A stretch of DNA of 8,467 nucleotides from Actinomycetes bacterium (GCA_023437285.1 JAEZGP010000561.1:1-8467), one strand, 5' to 3'. Positions 1-6,680 are shown, counted from the first letter of the stretch. Program-made: numbers and translations. The notes: a model not told the origin generated them from the sequence alone.

Positions 1-966
1 GGCCAGCGCCGGGATCGCCGCCAGGCGGTGCAGGGCGTCGGCCACGGTCGCCGGCGCGACGACGACCTTCAGGACGAGATCGTCCGGCGTCGCCGGTGTC
101 GCGGCACCCGGGTCGGGCACCTCGACACCGCCGAGCACGTCGCACACGCGCGCGCAGCGGGCCGCGACGCCGTCCGGCGAGCCCTCCATCAGCGTCTCGA
201 CGACGCCGGTGCCCGTACGCAGGTCGTAGGTCAGCTCGATCGCCGACGGTTCGACGCGCGAGCGCGCGTACGCGGACACGACGGCCCGGACCGCGGCCGG
301 CCCGTCGACGTCGTGGCGGGTCCACCGGCTGGCCCTGGCCCGCGCGTGCAGCCGGAAGGTGGCCGCCACCATGACGGCGAGCGTCCCGTACGACCCGGTC
401 ATCAGCTTGCAGAGGTCATAGCCGGCCACGTTCTTGACGACCTTGCCGCCGCCGCGGGCGGCCGTGCCGTCGGCGCGGACGAGCTGGACGCCGATGAGCA
501 GGTCGCGCACGGACCCGTACCGGTGCCGCAGGGGTCCGGACGCGTTGGCGGCGATGAGGCCGCCCACGGTCTGCTCCCCCGCGACGTCGAGCGCCAACCG
601 CTGCCCGTGCCCGGCCAGGTGGCGCTGCAGGTCCGCCAGGCTCAGCCCGGCCTGCGCCGTGACCTGCAGGTCACCGGGACTGTGCTCCAGGACCCGGTGC
701 AGGCGCCGGGTGGTCAGGAGCACGTCGAGGTGGCGGGGCGGGGGCCCGGCCGCGAGGGTCGTCCCGTTGCCGGTCGCGGTCAGGCAGCCGCCGACGGCGG
801 CCACGGCGCGCACGACCTCGCCCACCTCGCGCGGCGACGCCGGGGCAACCACCAGCGGCGGCACCAGGCCGCCGACCGCGTCACCGTCGCCGCCGGCGCG
901 TACGTTGTCCGGCCCGCAGATGTCCGCGAGACGCCCCCGCAGCAGCGTGTCCCGGTCAGAAGACAT
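1..966 (-). CDS. glcE: Glycolate oxidase FAD-binding subunit GlcE (C-terminus beyond left edge)
   Basis: This is the second FAD subunit of a glycolate oxidase-type complex, which in the GlcDEF family passes electrons from glycolate (or a similar 2-hydroxyacid) through FAD and the Fe-S subunit GlcF to the respiratory chain. An open frame of 322 codons starts at the ATG at 966 and is still open at base 1. Residues 30-210 form a PCMH-type FAD domain: a GNGTT loop at 66-70, AxAGLSL near 104-110, EQTVGGLIAANASGP at 131-145, and the GlcE hallmark KVVKNVAGYDLCKL at 175-188 followed by GSYGTL. GlcE proteins are usually about 350-420 residues, so the C-terminus is missing. The start overlaps the glcD stop by 11 nt (ATGTCTTCTGA), so translation is probably coupled; only a weak G-rich SD is visible. 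The complex assignment is firm at family level, but the exact substrate is inferred. Confidence 0.9.
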   Translation of the reverse strand, partial: MSSDRDTLLRGRLADICGPDNVRAGGDGDAVGGLVPPLVVAPASPREVGEVVRAVAAVGGCLTATGNGTTLAAGPPPRHLDVLLTTRRLHRVLEHSPGDLQVTAQAGLSLADLQRHLAGHGQRLALDVAGEQTVGGLIAANASGPLRHRYGSVRDLLIGVQLVRADGTAARGGGKVVKNVAGYDLCKLMTGSYGTLAVMVAATFRLHARARASRWTRHDVDGPAAVRAVVSAYARSRVEPSAIELTYDLRTGTGVVETLMEGSPDGVAARCARVCDVLGGVEVPDPGAATPATPDDLVLKVVVAPATVADALHRLAAIPALA

Positions 967-2452
967 CGCCGGCCCCCGCCTCGGTGAGGGGGTGCACGCC
1001 GCGTCGCGGCCCGGGCCGCTCCCCGCACAGGCGCGGCGTGGGGAACAGCTTGCCGGGGTTGGCGACCCCCGAGGGGTCGAACGCGCATCTGACCCGGTGC
1101 ATGGTGTCCAGATCGTCCTCGGTGAACATCAGGGGCATGTACTTCTTCTTGTCCAGGCCCACGCCGTGCTCGCCGGTGATGGAACCGCCGACCGCGACGC
1201 ACAGGGCCAGGATCTCGCCGGCGAGTTCCTCGGCCTGCTCGGCCTGGCCGTCGACCGCGTCGTCGAAGAGCACCAGGGGGTGCAGGTTGCCGTCGCCGGC
1301 GTGGAACACGTTGGCCACCCGCAGGCCGTACCGGTCGCCGAGGTCCGCGATGCGGCGCAGCACCTCGGGCAGGCTGGTGCGCGGCACGACGCCGTCCTGG
1401 ACGTAGTAGGCGGGGCTGATCCGGCCGACCGCCGCGAACGCCGCCTTGCGGCCCTTCCAGATGAGCTGGCGTTCCTCGTCGGTCTGGGCCACGTGCATCG
1501 AGGTGGCGCCGGCCTGGTGGCACAGCCGCTCGACGTCGGCGGTGTCGCGGTCCACCTCGACCGCGGGCCCGTCGAGCTCGACGATGAGGACGGCGGCCGC
1601 GCCGTCGGGGTACCGGGTGGCGACGGCCTGTTCCACCGCCGCGATCGCGGGGGCGTCCATCATCTCGATCGCGGCGGGCAGCAGGCCCTCGGCGATGATC
1701 GACGACACGGCCGCGCCGGCGTCGTCGATCGAGGAGAACGCGGCCAGCAGCGTGCGTACGGCCTCGGGGCGGGTCAGCAGCCGCAGGGTGGCCCGGGTGG
1801 CCACGCCGAGGGTGCCCTCGCTGCCCACGAACGTGCCGACGAGGTCGTAGCCGGGGTACTCCACCGCCGTGCCGCCCAGTTGCTGGGTCGACCCGTCCGG
1901 CACGACGACGTCGAGACCCGTGACGTGGTTGGTGGTGAACCCGTACTTGAGGCAGTGGGCGCCGCCGGAGTTCTCGGCGACGTTGCCGCCGATGCTGCAC
2001 ACCGACTGGCTCGACGGGTCCGGCGCGAAGTAGAGGCCGTGCGGCGCGGCGGCGACGGTGACGTCGAGGTTGATGACCCCCGGCTCGACGACGGCCCGCT
2101 GGTTTTCCGGGTCGATGGCCAGGATGCGGCGCAGCTTGGTGGTGACGATGAGGACCCCGTCGGCGCGCGGGGTCGCGCCGCCGGACAGTCCCGTCCCTGA
2201 GCCGCGCGCGACGAACGGCACCTGATGGCGCGCGCAGGCGGCGACCGCGCTCGCCACCGCCGCGGCGTCGTCGGCCAGCACCACGACCGCCGGGGTGCTG
2301 CGGTGGTTGGTGAGACCATCACAGTCGTACGCCCGCAGCGCGGACGGGTCGGTCAGCACCGCCCGCGCGCCGAGTGCCGCGACGAGTTCGGCGACGGCCG
2401 CGTCCACCCGCTGCCGCGCCTGCGGCGGCGGGTCCTCGGGAGCCACGTTCAC
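956..2452 (-). CDS. glcD: Glycolate oxidase FAD-linked subunit GlcD
   Basis: FAD-linked oxidase of the GlcD/D-lactate dehydrogenase family (VAO/PCMH fold), predicted to oxidise glycolate to glyoxylate or a related D-2-hydroxyacid. I choose the GTG at 2452 (498 aa) over the in-frame start 13 codons upstream because GGAAGGAG lies 7 nt before it and family homology begins after it. The FAD domain spans about 50-225: ARGSGTGLSGGATP at 82-95, CSIGGNVAENSGGAHCLKYG at 152-171, and FVGSEGTLG at 208-216. The FAD-oxidase C-terminal domain spans about 230-475: NVFHAGDGNLHP at 381-392 and GEHGVGLDKKKYM at 427-439, ending with DPSGVANPGKLFP, which closes most family members. A 20-residue tail follows. The length is typical. 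It is the first gene of the operon with glcE and divergent from an IclR regulator. D-lactate or another hydroxyacid remains a possible substrate. Confidence 0.95.
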   Translation of the reverse strand: MNVAPEDPPPQARQRVDAAVAELVAALGARAVLTDPSALRAYDCDGLTNHRSTPAVVVLADDAAAVASAVAACARHQVPFVARGSGTGLSGGATPRADGVLIVTTKLRRILAIDPENQRAVVEPGVINLDVTVAAAPHGLYFAPDPSSQSVCSIGGNVAENSGGAHCLKYGFTTNHVTGLDVVVPDGSTQQLGGTAVEYPGYDLVGTFVGSEGTLGVATRATLRLLTRPEAVRTLLAAFSSIDDAGAAVSSIIAEGLLPAAIEMMDAPAIAAVEQAVATRYPDGAAAVLIVELDGPAVEVDRDTADVERLCHQAGATSMHVAQTDEERQLIWKGRKAAFAAVGRISPAYYVQDGVVPRTSLPEVLRRIADLGDRYGLRVANVFHAGDGNLHPLVLFDDAVDGQAEQAEELAGEILALCVAVGGSITGEHGVGLDKKKYMPLMFTEDDLDTMHRVRCAFDPSGVANPGKLFPTPRLCGERPGPRRGVHPLTEAGAGDVF

Positions 2453-2459
2453 TGCCCGG

Positions 2460-2467
2460 CTCCTTCC
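2460..2467 (-). promoter_or_regulatory. Ribosome binding site of glcD
   Basis: The minus strand reads GGAAGGAG here, 7 nt before the GTG at 2452. This strong match to the anti-Shine-Dalgarno sequence decides the start in favour of GTG 2452; the upstream candidate at 2491 has no such site and sits in the predicted -10 region. Confidence 0.85.
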
Positions 2468-2490
2468 ACGAGCGGTCGGGTGGTGGCGCA

Positions 2491-2520
2491 AAGCTAACCC
2501 AGTTCACCAGGCGAGATCAA
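2491..2520 (-). promoter_or_regulatory. Predicted glcD-glcE promoter
   Basis: On the minus strand TTGATC (2520-2515) is followed after 18 nt by TAGCTT (2496-2491). This fits an actinobacterial housekeeping sigma promoter (TTGAxx, TAnnnT). The inferred transcription start near 2484 gives a leader of roughly 30 nt containing the glcD SD. The palindrome at 2527-2544 ends 6 bp upstream of the -35. Prediction from sequence only. Confidence 0.5.
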
Positions 2521-2526
2521 CTCTCC

Positions 2527-2544
2527 GCACAGTGAAAACTGTGC
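2527..2544. promoter_or_regulatory. Palindromic operator candidate between glcD and the IclR gene
   Basis: GCACAGTGAAAACTGTGC is a perfect inverted repeat with 7-bp arms and a 4-nt centre (GAAA). A second, interleaved pair, CCGCA (2525-2529) and TGCGG (2546-2550), has its centre 2 bp to the right. IclR-family proteins bind such palindromes as dimers or pairs of dimers in divergent promoter regions. Its position between the two predicted -35 elements suggests that the neighbouring IclR protein binds it and controls both directions. The binding partner is inferred. Confidence 0.55.
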
Positions 2545-2574
2545 TTGCGGCGCACGTACCCGATCAGATACAAC
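2545..2574 (+). promoter_or_regulatory. Predicted promoter of the IclR-family gene
   Basis: TTGCGG (2545-2550) and TACAAC (2569-2574) are separated by 18 nt. A start of transcription at about 2581-2584 would place the ATG at or within a few bases of the 5' end, making the mRNA leaderless. This agrees with the lack of any SD before the ATG. The -10 lacks the final T of the consensus, so confidence is modest. The -35 abuts the palindrome, which fits autorepression. Confidence 0.35.
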
Positions 2575-2583
2575 CTTCCCACC

Positions 2584-3339
2584 ATGGCGACCCGCACCGT
2601 GAACTCCCTGCAACGCGCCGCCACGCTCCTCGACGCGCTCGCCGACAGGAGCGGCCCGGGCAGCGCCGTCAGCGACCTCGCCGAACGCACCGGATTGCCG
2701 TACACGACCGTCCACCGGCTCCTGTTGTCCCTGGTGGTGTGCGGTCACGCCCGGCCGGCCACGGATCCGGGCCGGCCCGCGCGCGGGTCCGGACTGGTGC
2801 GGCTCGGCGCGGCGGCGCGCCGCACGTACGGCTGGTGGGCACAGCCCTACCTGGAGCGGCTCGCGGACCTCAGCGGCGAGACCGCCAACCTCGCGACGCT
2901 CGACGGCGACGAGGTCGTCCGCGTGGCGCGGGCCCGCAGCCGCCGGTCGGCGCGGCCGGTCACCGGAACAGGCACCCGGGCGCCGGCCCACACCACAGCC
3001 GCCGGCAAGGTGCTCCTCGGCTACCTGTCGTCGGCCGAGGTCGAGCAGCTCGCGGGGCGCCGTGGGCTGCCACCCAGGACGCAGTTCACCATCACCACGG
3101 TCGACCGGCTCCTGGCCGCGGTCGACGCCGCACGCGCCGACGGGTACGCCACCGACGACGAGGAGACCGAGCTGGGCGTGCGGTGCATCGCGGTACCGGT
3201 GTTGAGCGCGGCCAACGGCGTCGCCCCGATCGCGGCGATGTCGGTCTCCGGCCCGTCCCGCCGGCTCACCGCCGAGCGCTGCGCGGTGCTGGTGCCGCGG
3301 ATGGTCCGTCTCGCCGATCAGATGGCGCGGGAGTCCTGA
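2584..3339 (+). CDS. IclR-family transcriptional regulator
   Basis: A 251-residue DNA-binding regulator of the IclR family, normal length. Residues 5-60 form the winged helix-turn-helix, opening with VNSLQRAATLLDAL and carrying SDLAERTGLPYTTVHRLLLSL as helix-turn-helix. The effector-binding domain (about 75-250) shows GTRAPAHTTAAGKVLLGYL and later ELGVRCIAVPVLSAANGVAPIAAMSVSGP, both family signatures. I use the ATG at 2584, where homology begins; an in-frame TTG at 2545 would add 13 residues and lies in the predicted promoter. No SD is seen, so a leaderless transcript is likely. It is divergent from glcD and ends 6 bp from the convergent surface-protein gene. By analogy with IclR members such as AllR, which sense glyoxylate, a hydroxy- or keto-acid effector is a reasonable inference. 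Activator or repressor cannot be told from sequence. Confidence 0.93.
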   Translation: MATRTVNSLQRAATLLDALADRSGPGSAVSDLAERTGLPYTTVHRLLLSLVVCGHARPATDPGRPARGSGLVRLGAAARRTYGWWAQPYLERLADLSGETANLATLDGDEVVRVARARSRRSARPVTGTGTRAPAHTTAAGKVLLGYLSSAEVEQLAGRRGLPPRTQFTITTVDRLLAAVDAARADGYATDDEETELGVRCIAVPVLSAANGVAPIAAMSVSGPSRRLTAERCAVLVPRMVRLADQMARES

Positions 3340-3350
3340 GGCTCATCAGG
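3335..3350. terminator. Short palindrome holding both stop codons of the convergent pair
   Basis: CCTGA (3335-3339) and TCAGG (3346-3350) form 5-bp arms around a 6-nt loop, and each arm contains the stop codon of one of the two convergent genes. It could be a weak bidirectional terminator, but the stem is short and has no T tract; chance is a real alternative. Confidence 0.25.
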
Positions 3351-6249
3351 CGCCCCCGACCGTCCCCCGGCCGTACCGCCGGCGGCCGACCAGCACGAGG
3401 ACGGCGCCGAGCAGCACGCACAGCGCGCCGACGGCGGCCAGCTGCGGCAGGCCGCTGGTCCCGGTGACCGGCAGCGGCGGCACGTACTGGTTGGCGAAGA
3501 CGCAGGTCACATCCTGCCCGATGGCCAGCCTGACGGCGCGGTCGGTGACGGTGACCTTCCGCCCGGTCGCGCTGAGCACACACGTCGGCGCCAGGGTGCG
3601 GTAGTTCTTGGGTCCGCCCGTTTCGGAGAGTCGGTACGTGCCCGCCGACACGCCGGCATCGGTCACCGCGGCGGTTCCGGCGGCCCCGGAGATGCTCTGC
3701 CGGCGGCCGGTCGCCGTGAGGGTCCAGGAACCCGGCGCGGCCGAGCCACCGCGGACGTCCTTGACCAGGGTCAGCCGGGGCTGGATGTCGTGGTTGGCGA
3801 AGGTACAGGTGATGTGCTGACCGAGATCGGGGGTGAGCTTGTTGTCCGGGGTGGGCACCACCGTGGTGGTGCCGGTGAGCACGCAGGTCACCCCGTCACT
3901 GGCGTACCCGGCCGGGCCGTCGGCCTCGGACAGCGCGTACGTGGTGCCCGGGTCGGCCTGCACGGCGGTGACGCCCGCCTGGCCGTGGCGCCCGACGATG
4001 GCACCGCCCGCGGTCCCGGCGTCGGCGCGCAGCAGCCAGTCGGTGCGCTTGGCCGCGCCGCCGAACTGGTTGGTCACGCTCTTGCGCAGGGTCAGGTGGG
4101 CCGGGTTCGCGACGTTCGTGGCGATGCACACCACGTAGGTGCCGATGCTGAGGATGATCTGGCCGTTGGTGCCGTCGAACACGTTGGCGTTGTTCAGGCC
4201 GCTGCGTTCCCGTACGGAGCAGGCCCAACTGCCGGTTGCGGGCGGTTGGATCGTCGCGCCCTCCGCCACGGTCTGGGTGTAGCCGGGCACGGTGCTCTCA
4301 CCGAGCGTGTACACGGTCTCCGGCGTGACGTTCTGGGAGACTCCGTCGGTTCCGCTGAAGACCGGTGTGGTGCCCTGGTAGGCGGTGAGGGTCCAGGCTG
4401 AGGCTGGCGCGGCCTCGCCGTAGGGATTCTCGACCAGCTTGACCAGCTCCAGGGTGGTGAGGCAGGTGAGCGTGTCGGTCACCGCGAAGGTGTTGACCCC
4501 GGCGACCAGCGTGTGCTGGCCCAGATCACCGGATGCCGTGTTGGTGCAGCCCGCCGGGAGGAGGACCTCGTCGAGGGTCTCGCCGACGGTGACGGAGTCC
4601 CCGGCTTGGTAGCCGCTGTACGTCACGCCCCAGTTGGCTTCCTCCTGGCCGGTGAGGTCGAGGAAGGCCTCGAACTGCACGGGCTGCGTGGGATTCTCGT
4701 ATCGGGTCCCGTTGATGACCCAGGTTTTGTTCACCACCACCGCCGCGAGCGGCAACGGCGCCCGGTTGAGCACCGTACAGGTGACGATCGCCGAGGCATC
4801 GGCGTTGACGGTGAAGCCGAGCGTGCCGCTGTTGGTGACCGTGGTCGGCGTGCCGTTGGCGGAACAGGCGGCGTTGAACCCGCTCTGTTGCTCCAGGGTG
4901 TAGCCGCTCTGGAGGGTCTCGCTCAGGGTGACCGGGCGGGTCGTACTGCCGGCGAGGTCCACGGCGAAGTTGACCGCCCCGGAGTCGCCGGTGACGCCGG
5001 AGGCCGGGGTGACGCCGGACGTCGCGGTGGTGAAGGTCCACCCGGGTGCGGGCAGGGCGTCGGCCGCCGTGCCGCCCGGCGGGATGGCCAGCTTGACCAC
5101 GCTGATCGTGCCGCTGCACGAGGCGAGGGCGATCTTTCGGAACTGCTGGGCCAGTGCGGCATAGTCGGTCTGGATGTAGTCGGAGCCGCTGACGGGACCG
5201 GACACGGCCTGCAGGTTGTTGGCGGCCCCGCTCACCCCGACGCCGACGCCGACGGCGACCACCCGGGTGCCTTCGGCCTTGAGCGCGTTGGCCGAGAAGA
5301 CCCCCTCTTCGACCTCACGGAACCGGGTGAAGTACCCCGGCCCACTGGGCGGTGACGACCCGTACAGCGTCGGGCTGCCGTCGGTCAGCATGAGGACGAT
5401 GTCGAAGGCCGGCGTGGCGGACGCCATCTCGAACAGGCCGGCCGCCCAGTTGGTGCTGCCCCCGGAGGTGAGTCCGTTGATGGCGGTCTTCACGGAGGTC
5501 GCGCCGGCCGTGGCGGCGACCGGTGTCGGAGGGAGGACGGTCTGTGCGTCATTGGCGAACGTGGCGAGCCCGATCGACGAGGGGGTGCCGGTCAGCGCGT
5601 CGACGAACCCGTTGGCGGCGGCCTTGACGTCGGACAGGTACGGCGTGATCGAGGTGGAGACGTCCAGGAGCAGACCGATGTTGAGGCCGCATTTGTTCGG
5701 CAGCGGCGGGTTGTCGCGCCGGTCGGCCCACTGCGATCCCCGGGCGGTACGGTTTTCGTTGCCGCTGCTCACCTCGGGGATGGTGTAGGTCTGGTCGCGG
5801 CGTACCTGCCCGGTGAAATACCTGTTGTACACGGTGGGCGTCGTGGTGGCGTTGACGGAGCCCGTATCGAAGTTGTTGATGACCGACCAGCCTGACGGCG
5901 CCGAGCGTTCCACCACCCAGTAGCCCTGCCCACTTCCGGTGCGCTCGGGCACGTCCACCGAGCATCTTCCGATGCTGCCCGTCACGCAGGACGCGGTCGG
6001 GGTCGCCCCCGGACTCGGCGGGCTGCCCTGGGTGCCGGCGAAGAAGTCGAACGTCGCCCCCGACAGGCGGCTCACGGCGTCCGGGCTGACCCGGTCGCCG
6101 CCCTTCTGCACCACCAGCGTCGCCGAGGTCGACGCGGCGTACGCCGAGTTCCGGGGGCTGCCCAGGCCTAGTACACCGAACGCGCCGAAGGCCACGGTCG
6201 CCGCCGCGACGGCGGCCACCGCCTGTCGAACACCTGTACCCACGTGCAT
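3346..6249 (-). CDS. LPVTG-anchored surface protein with vWA and six CnaB-like domains
   Basis: A predicted cell-wall adhesin of 967 residues from the ATG at 6249, chosen because GGAG lies 6 nt upstream; an in-frame TTG at 6273 would add 8 residues. Residues 1-40 are a signal peptide with cleavage likely near SAYA-AS. Domain 1 (about 43-147) is SpaA/CnaB-like. A vWA domain (about 187-378) carries the MIDAS D196-x-S198-x-S200, T266 and D290 in LTDGS, framed by C187 and C378. Five CnaB-like domains follow (about 381-495, 502-597, 599-712, 718-819, 825-920). Candidate isopeptide residues are K49/E114/N142, K386/E444/N495, K508/E557/D592, K604/E651/N712, K723/E775/N819 and K830/E876/N920. LPVTG (926-930), a hydrophobic helix (935-955) and RRR complete a class-A sortase signal. 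The layout resembles Gram-positive pilus-tip adhesins with vWA domains, but no sortase or pilin gene is nearby. Ligand unknown. Confidence 0.9.
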   Translation of the reverse strand: MHVGTGVRQAVAAVAAATVAFGAFGVLGLGSPRNSAYAASTSATLVVQKGGDRVSPDAVSRLSGATFDFFAGTQGSPPSPGATPTASCVTGSIGRCSVDVPERTGSGQGYWVVERSAPSGWSVINNFDTGSVNATTTPTVYNRYFTGQVRRDQTYTIPEVSSGNENRTARGSQWADRRDNPPLPNKCGLNIGLLLDVSTSITPYLSDVKAAANGFVDALTGTPSSIGLATFANDAQTVLPPTPVAATAGATSVKTAINGLTSGGSTNWAAGLFEMASATPAFDIVLMLTDGSPTLYGSSPPSGPGYFTRFREVEEGVFSANALKAEGTRVVAVGVGVGVSGAANNLQAVSGPVSGSDYIQTDYAALAQQFRKIALASCSGTISVVKLAIPPGGTAADALPAPGWTFTTATSGVTPASGVTGDSGAVNFAVDLAGSTTRPVTLSETLQSGYTLEQQSGFNAACSANGTPTTVTNSGTLGFTVNADASAIVTCTVLNRAPLPLAAVVVNKTWVINGTRYENPTQPVQFEAFLDLTGQEEANWGVTYSGYQAGDSVTVGETLDEVLLPAGCTNTASGDLGQHTLVAGVNTFAVTDTLTCLTTLELVKLVENPYGEAAPASAWTLTAYQGTTPVFSGTDGVSQNVTPETVYTLGESTVPGYTQTVAEGATIQPPATGSWACSVRERSGLNNANVFDGTNGQIILSIGTYVVCIATNVANPAHLTLRKSVTNQFGGAAKRTDWLLRADAGTAGGAIVGRHGQAGVTAVQADPGTTYALSEADGPAGYASDGVTCVLTGTTTVVPTPDNKLTPDLGQHITCTFANHDIQPRLTLVKDVRGGSAAPGSWTLTATGRRQSISGAAGTAAVTDAGVSAGTYRLSETGGPKNYRTLAPTCVLSATGRKVTVTDRAVRLAIGQDVTCVFANQYVPPLPVTGTSGLPQLAAVGALCVLLGAVLVLVGRRRYGRGTVGGA

Positions 6250-6255
6250 GGCGTG

Positions 6256-6259
6256 CTCC
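6256..6259 (-). promoter_or_regulatory. Ribosome binding site of the surface-protein gene
   Basis: GGAG on the minus strand, within CGGAG, stands 6 nt before the ATG at 6249. No comparable site precedes the upstream TTG at 6273. This supports the shorter protein, whose signal peptide then starts with the usual short charged stretch. Confidence 0.65.
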
Positions 6260-6312
6260 GTTTCGATCAGCAACTCGGGCGGGGTGGCCGCGATGCAGCA
6301 TGGGTCATCGTC

Positions 6313-6343
6313 ACACTACAGGATGAGTTATTAGACTACATCC
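6313..6343 (-). promoter_or_regulatory. AT-rich promoter region and near-palindrome upstream of the surface-protein gene
   Basis: This patch is clearly richer in A+T than its surroundings. The minus strand offers two -10-like hexamers, TAGTGT (6318-6313) and TAGTCT (6338-6333), neither with a convincing -35. The interval 6321-6343 is a near-palindrome: GGATGAGT and ACT-CATCC arms with one extra A in the right arm and a 6-nt centre (TATTAG). The simplest reading is the promoter of the surface-protein gene with an overlapping operator, giving a leader of about 60-80 nt. The exact start cannot be fixed. Confidence 0.35.
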
Positions 6344-6470
6344 GAAAAGGTATGAGTCTGGACAAAAGGCCGGCGGGGGCCGAGAACCATCCGCGCAACC
6401 TGTCCCGGTAGGCACGCGCGGATCTAACGCAACGTCACGCACTCGCCGAGAAGGGCGCGCCACCCCCGAC
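6344..6470. other. Non-coding stretch between divergent genes
   Basis: No convincing gene, RNA gene or repeat is seen here. A 103-codon open frame crosses it on the minus strand, but it has no SD, arginine- and serine-rich shadow-like composition and no recognisable domain. Together with the flanking regulatory patch and the inverted-repeat element, this makes up the 443-bp gap between the surface-protein gene and the phosphotransferase remnant. Confidence 0.5.
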
Positions 6471-6584
6471 CCTTTGCTCTGCTTACATATAGGCATCAGT
6501 AACGGTGAGTGACGGACGCCGATCTTGGGCCGTCGAGAGCTCCGCTGCTCAGCGACCGCTTCCTCTGAGTAAGCAGAGCAAAGG
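6471..6584. repeat. 114-bp element with perfect 16-bp inverted repeats
   Basis: CCTTTGCTCTGCTTAC (6471-6486) and its exact reverse complement GTAAGCAGAGCAAAGG (6569-6584) enclose 82 bp. After a 3-nt mismatch the arms continue outward with CCC (6465-6467) and GGG (6588-6590). The inside contains a weaker GACGG/CCGTC pair (6511-6515, 6530-6534). Immediate flanks share only the dinucleotide AC, so a target-site duplication is not established. It may be a miniature inverted-repeat element, a dispersed intergenic repeat, or a structured RNA. The arms are not followed by T tracts, so a simple terminator is unlikely. It contains no credible gene. Confidence 0.75.
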
Positions 6585-6655
6585 ACAGGGAAGAGGGTGA
6601 GGCTCGGCCGTGCTACGAACACGCGCAGTTACCATCACCCAGCGTGGTCGGATGT

Positions 6656-6672
6656 CGGCTGCAAACCAGCCG
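6656..6672. promoter_or_regulatory. Small perfect palindrome upstream of the leaderless promoter
   Basis: CGGCTG (6656-6661) and CAGCCG (6667-6672) flank CAAAC. It ends 8 bp before the -10 at 6681 and covers the place of the -35, where no good -35 sequence exists. It could be an operator or simply chance; no binding protein is suggested by the neighbours. Confidence 0.3.
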
Positions 6673-6680
6673 TGATCCTC

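Noticed and set aside
434..2200. 588-codon plus-strand open frame opposite glcE and glcD
   Set aside because: It is antisense to two clearly conserved oxidase genes, and its His/Asp/Gly-rich composition is the usual antisense shadow.
2494..2991. 165-codon minus-strand frame opposite the IclR gene
   Set aside because: Antisense shadow of a well-conserved regulator; no start site or domain.
6585..6586. AC dinucleotide on both sides of the 16-bp inverted repeats as a target-site duplication
   Set aside because: Two matching bases are expected by chance often enough that they do not show insertion.
6505..6600. 31-residue plus-strand open frame beginning GTG inside the inverted-repeat element
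   Set aside because: No SD at proper spacing and no sequence character; its second half is mostly the right repeat arm. A chance frame is the simpler reading.
6311..6622. 103-codon minus-strand open frame across the intergenic region
   Set aside because: No SD, no recognisable domain, composition typical of a chance frame in G+C-rich DNA, and it runs through both arms of the inverted-repeat element.
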